A program made the translations under genes and the position numbers. From contig CAZPOV010000005.1 of NCBI GenBank assembly GCA_964588335.1, forward strand, positions 62,001 through 126,000: DNA of 64,000 bases, written 5' to 3'. Under the pieces are notes generated by a model. That model did not search any database. It was not told the DNA's origin and saw only the letters and a list, made by a program, of their open reading frames with translations. This DNA comes from JAGQZY01 sp964588335. GTDB lineage: Bacteria > Bdellovibrionota > Bdellovibrionia > Bdellovibrionales > JAGQZY01. This document shows positions 60,265-64,000 of the stretch, in pieces. The stretch's first letter is position 1. Every line of letters starts with the position of its first letter.

Positions 60265-61082
60265 AACAAAAAGATTTACCAGAAGAATTTGAGCTACAGG
60301 CCGTGAAAGATATAGGTTGGACCGATGTTCACACCCATCTTAATTTTTTAGAAATCACGCCAAAAGAAGCCATACGCATTGCCACCGAAAAAGGTGTGAA
60401 TCGGTTTATTACAATCGGCACTGAGCCCGAGGACTTGCCAGTGGTTCTTGAGCTGGCAAGGAAATGGGCGCCTCAGGTTTTTTGCACTCTTGGAATACAC
60501 CCCCATGAGGGGAAGGTTTACAGTCAAGAGGTGGAGGAGTTTCTTTTGGCCAATCTCAACAACCCACGGGTGGTCGCAGTCGGTGAGATTGGCTTGGATT
60601 ATTATTACAATCACTCCGATCACGAATCGCAGAAACAAGCATTTCGAAAACAGATGCAGCTGGCTCAGCAGTTTAATTTGCCGGTTGAGATTCACACGCG
60701 AGACGCTGAGGATGATACGATTGATATTTTGCAAGAATTTAAAGGAGACGTTAAGGGTATTATTCATTGCTTCACTGGGACCCAAAAGCTGGCGACCGCC
60801 GCCTTGGATTGTGGCTACAATATTTCCTTCAGTGGTGTTGTGACTTTTAAAAAAGCGGAGGCCTTGCGGGATGTTTGCCGCAACACTCCCGTCGATCGCA
60901 TGCATGTTGAAACCGATGCGCCCTTTTTAGCGCCGACGCCATTGCGGGGTCAGAAAAACCAACCGGATTTCATGCTTTGGACGGCCAAACTTGTGGCGGA
61001 ACTCAAAGGTCTATCAGTGCCTGAGTTTTGTCAGCAAATGAAGACCAATGCTGATGAAATGTTTCCTCGTTTATTGGGTTGA
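60261..61082 (+). CDS. tatD: TatD-family DNase
   Basis: 273 residues, TTG start overlapping the holB stop. Metal-site motifs: DVHTHLNF (His24/His26), GEIGLDYYY (Glu), PVEIHTRDAEDD, IIHCFTGT and ETDAPFL. TatD proteins are magnesium-dependent 3'-5' exonucleases that act in DNA repair. About 20 residues precede the usual start. Its 3' end overlaps the convergent lipoprotein gene by 12 bases. Confidence 0.93.
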   Translation: MKQKDLPEEFELQAVKDIGWTDVHTHLNFLEITPKEAIRIATEKGVNRFITIGTEPEDLPVVLELARKWAPQVFCTLGIHPHEGKVYSQEVEEFLLANLNNPRVVAVGEIGLDYYYNHSDHESQKQAFRKQMQLAQQFNLPVEIHTRDAEDDTIDILQEFKGDVKGIIHCFTGTQKLATAALDCGYNISFSGVVTFKKAEALRDVCRNTPVDRMHVETDAPFLAPTPLRGQKNQPDFMLWTAKLVAELKGLSVPEFCQQMKTNADEMFPRLLG

Positions 61083-61517
61083 AACAAATTGGTTCACTTG
61101 CGGAAAACTGCCGCCGGTGGGGACTGCCACATATTGAATGACCAATTTCCAGCCTGAGTCCATGCGAGTGAAAATCACTTCCTTGACTTCAATAACGTCT
61201 AAGTCCTCGTTAAAAAAGTCGGCGATGTTAATCACGTCTCCATTCAAGCAAATTTGGTCGACCAAGCAAGCCGAGTAGACTTCAAACTGGCCGATGATGT
61301 CCGACGAGATTTGCAGGCGACCCACACCCACCTTGGTAACTTGCACGTTATGGTCCAGGGCCCAGGGAACGTTCTCGCCATCGATGGTTTGCATGAAGCC
61401 CACATAGGAACCGGTGACTTGCTGGGTGTCTGTCAGATCCCCAGCGCCATCGTTTCCGCAGCCGACGACAAGTCCATTGATAAAAATAAAAATCAATAGT
61501 TTTAATGAGTTAGGCAT
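61071..61517 (-). CDS. Small predicted lipoprotein
   Basis: 148 residues. The signal ends LVVGCGND (lipidated Cys20), and Gly at +2 allows outer-membrane sorting. The mature part is a short beta-rich, acidic domain with one further Cys pair (YSACLVDQICLNG). No family is recognised. It is convergent with tatD. Confidence 0.75.
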   Translation of the reverse strand: MPNSLKLLIFIFINGLVVGCGNDGAGDLTDTQQVTGSYVGFMQTIDGENVPWALDHNVQVTKVGVGRLQISSDIIGQFEVYSACLVDQICLNGDVINIADFFNEDLDVIEVKEVIFTRMDSGWKLVIQYVAVPTGGSFPQVNQFVSTQ

Positions 61518-61732
61518 AAGCCCCCCAATCTGTTTGCGAGTTCCTTTAGGATACCAGAAGCCGCTTATTCAACCACTTGAAACACTGAATGGTCGAGTTG
61601 AGGGACTCTGAAAGTCTTAAATGTGCCACTTTGGTACGCAATGAATGGCCCTTTTAAGACCAAAACCTGGGACTTATGCGCTGCCTCATTTTGCTGTGGA
61701 AGTGAAGACAATACTTTAGAAAATTCGCTAAG

Positions 61733-61761
61733 TTGACTCAGCGGAACCCACTGGATAAGAC
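61733..61761 (+). promoter_or_regulatory. Possible sigma-70-type promoter for gap-pgk
   Basis: TTGACT (61733-61738) and TAAGAC (61756-61761) are separated by 17 bases, 45 bases before the gap ATG. The -35 matches 5 of 6 consensus bases, the -10 only 3-4. AAGGAG precedes the ATG. Confidence 0.4.
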
Positions 61762-61806
61762 TGCGATTTAACAAATTATATAGAGGACCTTCACAAGGAG
61801 AATCCC

Positions 61807-62814
61807 ATGTCCCAAAAGCTTCGTGTTGGAATCAATGGTTTTGGCAGAATCGGACGGATTTTATTCCGCCACGGTTTCGATCAATTCGATATTGTCGGAA
61901 TAAACAATGGTCGCGGCACCACCGAGAATCAGGCGCACTTTTTAAAATATGACAGTGCCCATGGTCGCTTTTCTAAAAAAGTCGAGCATGATGATAAACA
62001 TATTATCGTTGATAATAAAAAAATTCCTTTCACTTTTGAAAGAGATCCTTCACAAATTCCTTGGGCCGACTGGGGCGCTGATATCGTTTTTGAGTGCACC
62101 GGTGTTTTTAAAGATACCGAGGCTAACGAAAAGCATCTGCAAGCCGGAGCCAAACGAGTCATCGTTTCTGCACCTGCCAAAGTGGACGCAACTTTTGTTT
62201 ATGGTATCAATCATCAAGACTACGATCCAAGCAAACATAAAGTGGTGAGTAATGCTTCATGCACCACTAACTGTCTGGCACCGGTTGCGAAAGTTTTAAA
62301 TGATTCTTTTGGAATTGAGTCCGCTTTGATGACAACGGTTCACTCTTACACCAATGACCAAAGAGTTTTAGATTCAAGTCATAAGGATTTACGTCGTGCT
62401 CGCGCCGCCGCTGTTTCGATGATTCCAACCACCACTGGAGCCGCCGCGGCCGTCGGTATGGTATTGCCCGAGCTTGAAGGTAAAATTAATGGAATGGCTA
62501 TTCGTGTACCAACTCCCAACGTCAGCTTGGTTGATCTGGTTGCCAATGTGAAAAAAGAAACCACAGCAGAACAGGTCAATGAGGCGCTGAAAGCGGCTGC
62601 CGATGGTCCTTTAAAAGGTGTTCTTGCCTATACCAACGATGCCGTGGTTAGTGTCGACATGAATGGTGTCACCGACAGTTCGATCATCGATTTGGAAAAC
62701 ACTTCGGTTATGGCCGGAAAAATGGTCAAGGTGTTGGCCTGGTATGACAACGAGACTGGGTTTTCTTGTCGCATGTTGGACTTGGCAAAATATATGTCTG
62801 AGCAGGGACTTTAA
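61807..62814 (+). CDS. gap: Glyceraldehyde-3-phosphate dehydrogenase
   Basis: 335 residues, AAGGAG before the ATG. NAD-site GINGFGRIGR (8-17), catalytic Cys152 in NASCTTNCLAP and His179 in TTVHSYT; WYDNETGFS is near the end. Full-length and intact; it oxidises glyceraldehyde 3-phosphate in glycolysis or works in reverse for gluconeogenesis. The residue after the second strand, usually the NAD-selecting Asp in VNDLTD, is Asn34 in VGINNGRG, with Arg36 after it, so NADP use is possible. The pgk start overlaps the stop by one base. Confidence 0.95.
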   Translation: MSQKLRVGINGFGRIGRILFRHGFDQFDIVGINNGRGTTENQAHFLKYDSAHGRFSKKVEHDDKHIIVDNKKIPFTFERDPSQIPWADWGADIVFECTGVFKDTEANEKHLQAGAKRVIVSAPAKVDATFVYGINHQDYDPSKHKVVSNASCTTNCLAPVAKVLNDSFGIESALMTTVHSYTNDQRVLDSSHKDLRRARAAAVSMIPTTTGAAAAVGMVLPELEGKINGMAIRVPTPNVSLVDLVANVKKETTAEQVNEALKAAADGPLKGVLAYTNDAVVSVDMNGVTDSSIIDLENTSVMAGKMVKVLAWYDNETGFSCRMLDLAKYMSEQGL

Positions 62815-64000
62815 TGGCACTGGAATCTTACTTAGATCTAAAACAAATGGAGTTGCGCGGGAAACGGGTTTTTCTACGCCTCGATCTGAACGTTCCTTTA
62901 AAAGATGGCAAAGTCCTTGATGAAAATCGGATCGATGCCGCTCTTCCCACATTGCAGTTTCTTGTCGAAGCTGGCGCTAAAGTGATTGTGGCTTCGCATT
63001 TGGGGCGGCCAAAAACCGAAGAAGACAGACAAAAACTGTCTTTAGAGCCGGTTGCTCATTGTTTGAATAAAAAAGGTTTTGAAGTCTTGCTTATGGACTC
63101 ACCGGATTCTGAAGCTCCCTATGAGCTTTGTAAAGGTCTGTCCGGCCGTCAGATTATTTTGTTAGAAAACCTTCGGTTTGCTGCCGGTGAGACTAAAAAC
63201 TCCAATGAGCTGGCCGCGAAATGGGCGCGTTATTCTGACGTTTACGTCAACGATGCCTTTGGTGCTTGTCACCGAGCCCACGCCAGTATTGATGCTATTG
63301 CCAAACAAATTCCACAGCGCTGCTTTGGTTTTCTGATCGAGAAAGAAGTTAAAGCCTTGCAAAAGATTAAAGATAAGCCTGACAAACCGTTTTATATCCT
63401 TACCGGGGGTAGCAAGGTTAGCGATAAAATTCCTTTGCTCGAATCGTTTGCCGATAAAATGGATGGCATCATCATCGGTGGCGCCATGGCCTACACATTT
63501 TTAAAAGCCGACGGCTTTGCTGTTGGCGCCTCACGGGTTGAAGAGAATTTTGTTGGAGTCGCGAAAAAGTTTTTAAACCAAATGCGGGTTTCTGAAAAAA
63601 AGGTTTTTCTGCCCGTTGATCATCATGTAGTCAGCGATTTTGAAAGTGATGATTTTTCTGTCGTTGATTCGGCGACGATTCCCGAGGGTAAGATGGCCTT
63701 GGATATTGGACCTAAAACTCAAAAACTCTATGCCGAAGCTCTGCAGGCGGCTGGCAGTATTTTTTGGAATGGACCGATGGGTGTCTACGAGAGAAAGCCA
63801 TTCGCGGCTGGTTCGGTAGCTATGGCCAAGGCGATGGCTGAAACTTCGGCCTTCACCGTTATTGGTGGTGGCGACTCGGCGGCAGCGGCTATTGATTCTG
63901 GCTACGCCGATCAGGTCGATCATATCTCAACAGGGGGCGGAGCGTCTCTTGAATTCATTCAGGGCATCAAGTTGCCAGGGTTGGAAGCGCTTAAAGTAAG
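62814..64000 (+). CDS. pgk: Phosphoglycerate kinase (3' end outside window)
   Basis: The ATG at 62814-62816 shares its A with the gap stop (TAATG), and the frame stays open to the window end, giving ~395 residues; only the last few are likely missing. Family motifs: FLRLDLNVPLKDG, SHLGRPK, LENLRF, VNDAFGACHRAHAS, GGSKVSDKIPLL, IFWNGPMGVYE and GGGDSAAAA near the end. It makes ATP from 1,3-bisphosphoglycerate. The order gap-pgk is the classical glycolytic operon; tpi may follow. Confidence 0.95.
   Translation, partial: MALESYLDLKQMELRGKRVFLRLDLNVPLKDGKVLDENRIDAALPTLQFLVEAGAKVIVASHLGRPKTEEDRQKLSLEPVAHCLNKKGFEVLLMDSPDSEAPYELCKGLSGRQIILLENLRFAAGETKNSNELAAKWARYSDVYVNDAFGACHRAHASIDAIAKQIPQRCFGFLIEKEVKALQKIKDKPDKPFYILTGGSKVSDKIPLLESFADKMDGIIIGGAMAYTFLKADGFAVGASRVEENFVGVAKKFLNQMRVSEKKVFLPVDHHVVSDFESDDFSVVDSATIPEGKMALDIGPKTQKLYAEALQAAGSIFWNGPMGVYERKPFAAGSVAMAKAMAETSAFTVIGGGDSAAAAIDSGYADQVDHISTGGGASLEFIQGIKLPGLEALKV

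Noticed and set aside
61565..61774. 69-residue minus-strand gene
   Set aside because: TTG start, no ribosome-binding site and no recognisable features; its upstream region coincides with the probable gap promoter.

Overview
The window reads as chromosome of a Bdellovibrio-like predatory bacterium (phylum Bdellovibrionota). This rests on the many Sec- and lipobox-bearing proteins (one with the FQNC-type lipobox), the dense operons with 4-bp overlaps and frequent TTG/GTG starts, and the AgmX-like, CmlS-type halogenase-like and giant surface-lipoprotein families. The assignment is inference; no rRNA or other taxonomic marker is present. A run of exactly 100 N at 3277-3376 sits between two identical 55-bp ends and is almost certainly a scaffolding artefact.

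Layout. 1-13.3 kb: accessory genes, mostly envelope proteins. They include a radical-SAM spore-photoproduct-lyase-like gene coupled to an unknown gene across the false gap, a HAD-like phosphatase gene, a giant ~1580-residue lipoprotein coupled to an outer-membrane barrel protein, and a 580-bp gene-free stretch holding a decayed 45-bp tandem repeat. 13.3-31.5 kb: a complete aryl-polyene-type pigment cluster in five transcription units. It has an aromatic amino acid ammonia-lyase, AMP ligase, two ACPs, three ketosynthases, two chain-length-factor-like proteins, a ketoreductase, two dehydratases, an acyltransferase, a LolA-like carrier, an MMPL exporter, a small lipoprotein, a C45 hydrolase, a NodB deacetylase and a flavin halogenase-like enzyme. 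It mixes the Proteobacterial aryl-polyene core with accessory genes typical of flexirubin loci.

32.3-51.4 kb: the most unusual region. It holds eleven consecutive minus-strand genes, nearly all for exported proteins. They include four paralogues of a 'GRD' family with phosphoribosyltransferase-like motifs (one fused to a kinase-like domain), an exported PRPP-synthetase homologue with all main motifs, an exported LOG-type phosphoribohydrolase, and three linked unknown genes with membrane segments. Seven of the eleven carry a short C-x-x-L-L motif, in five of them at the extreme C-terminus. LOG (NMP to base + ribose-5-phosphate), PRPP synthetase (ribose-5-phosphate to PRPP) and a PRTase-like enzyme (PRPP + base to NMP) would form a nucleotide salvage or base-exchange route outside the cytoplasm. 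This is hypothesis, but it fits a predator that lives inside another cell.

51.5-58.5 kb: a CRTISO/CrtI-like oxidoreductase divergent from a PlsC-type acyltransferase and a GT2 glycosyltransferase (possible late pigment-tailoring genes), a persulfide dioxygenase, an AgmX-like protein, SecG and a REC-GAF regulator. 58.5-64 kb: housekeeping. A strongly folded ~98-nt candidate RNA lies ahead of tmk-holB-tatD, followed by gap-pgk. The GAPDH has Asn in place of the Asp that usually selects NAD.
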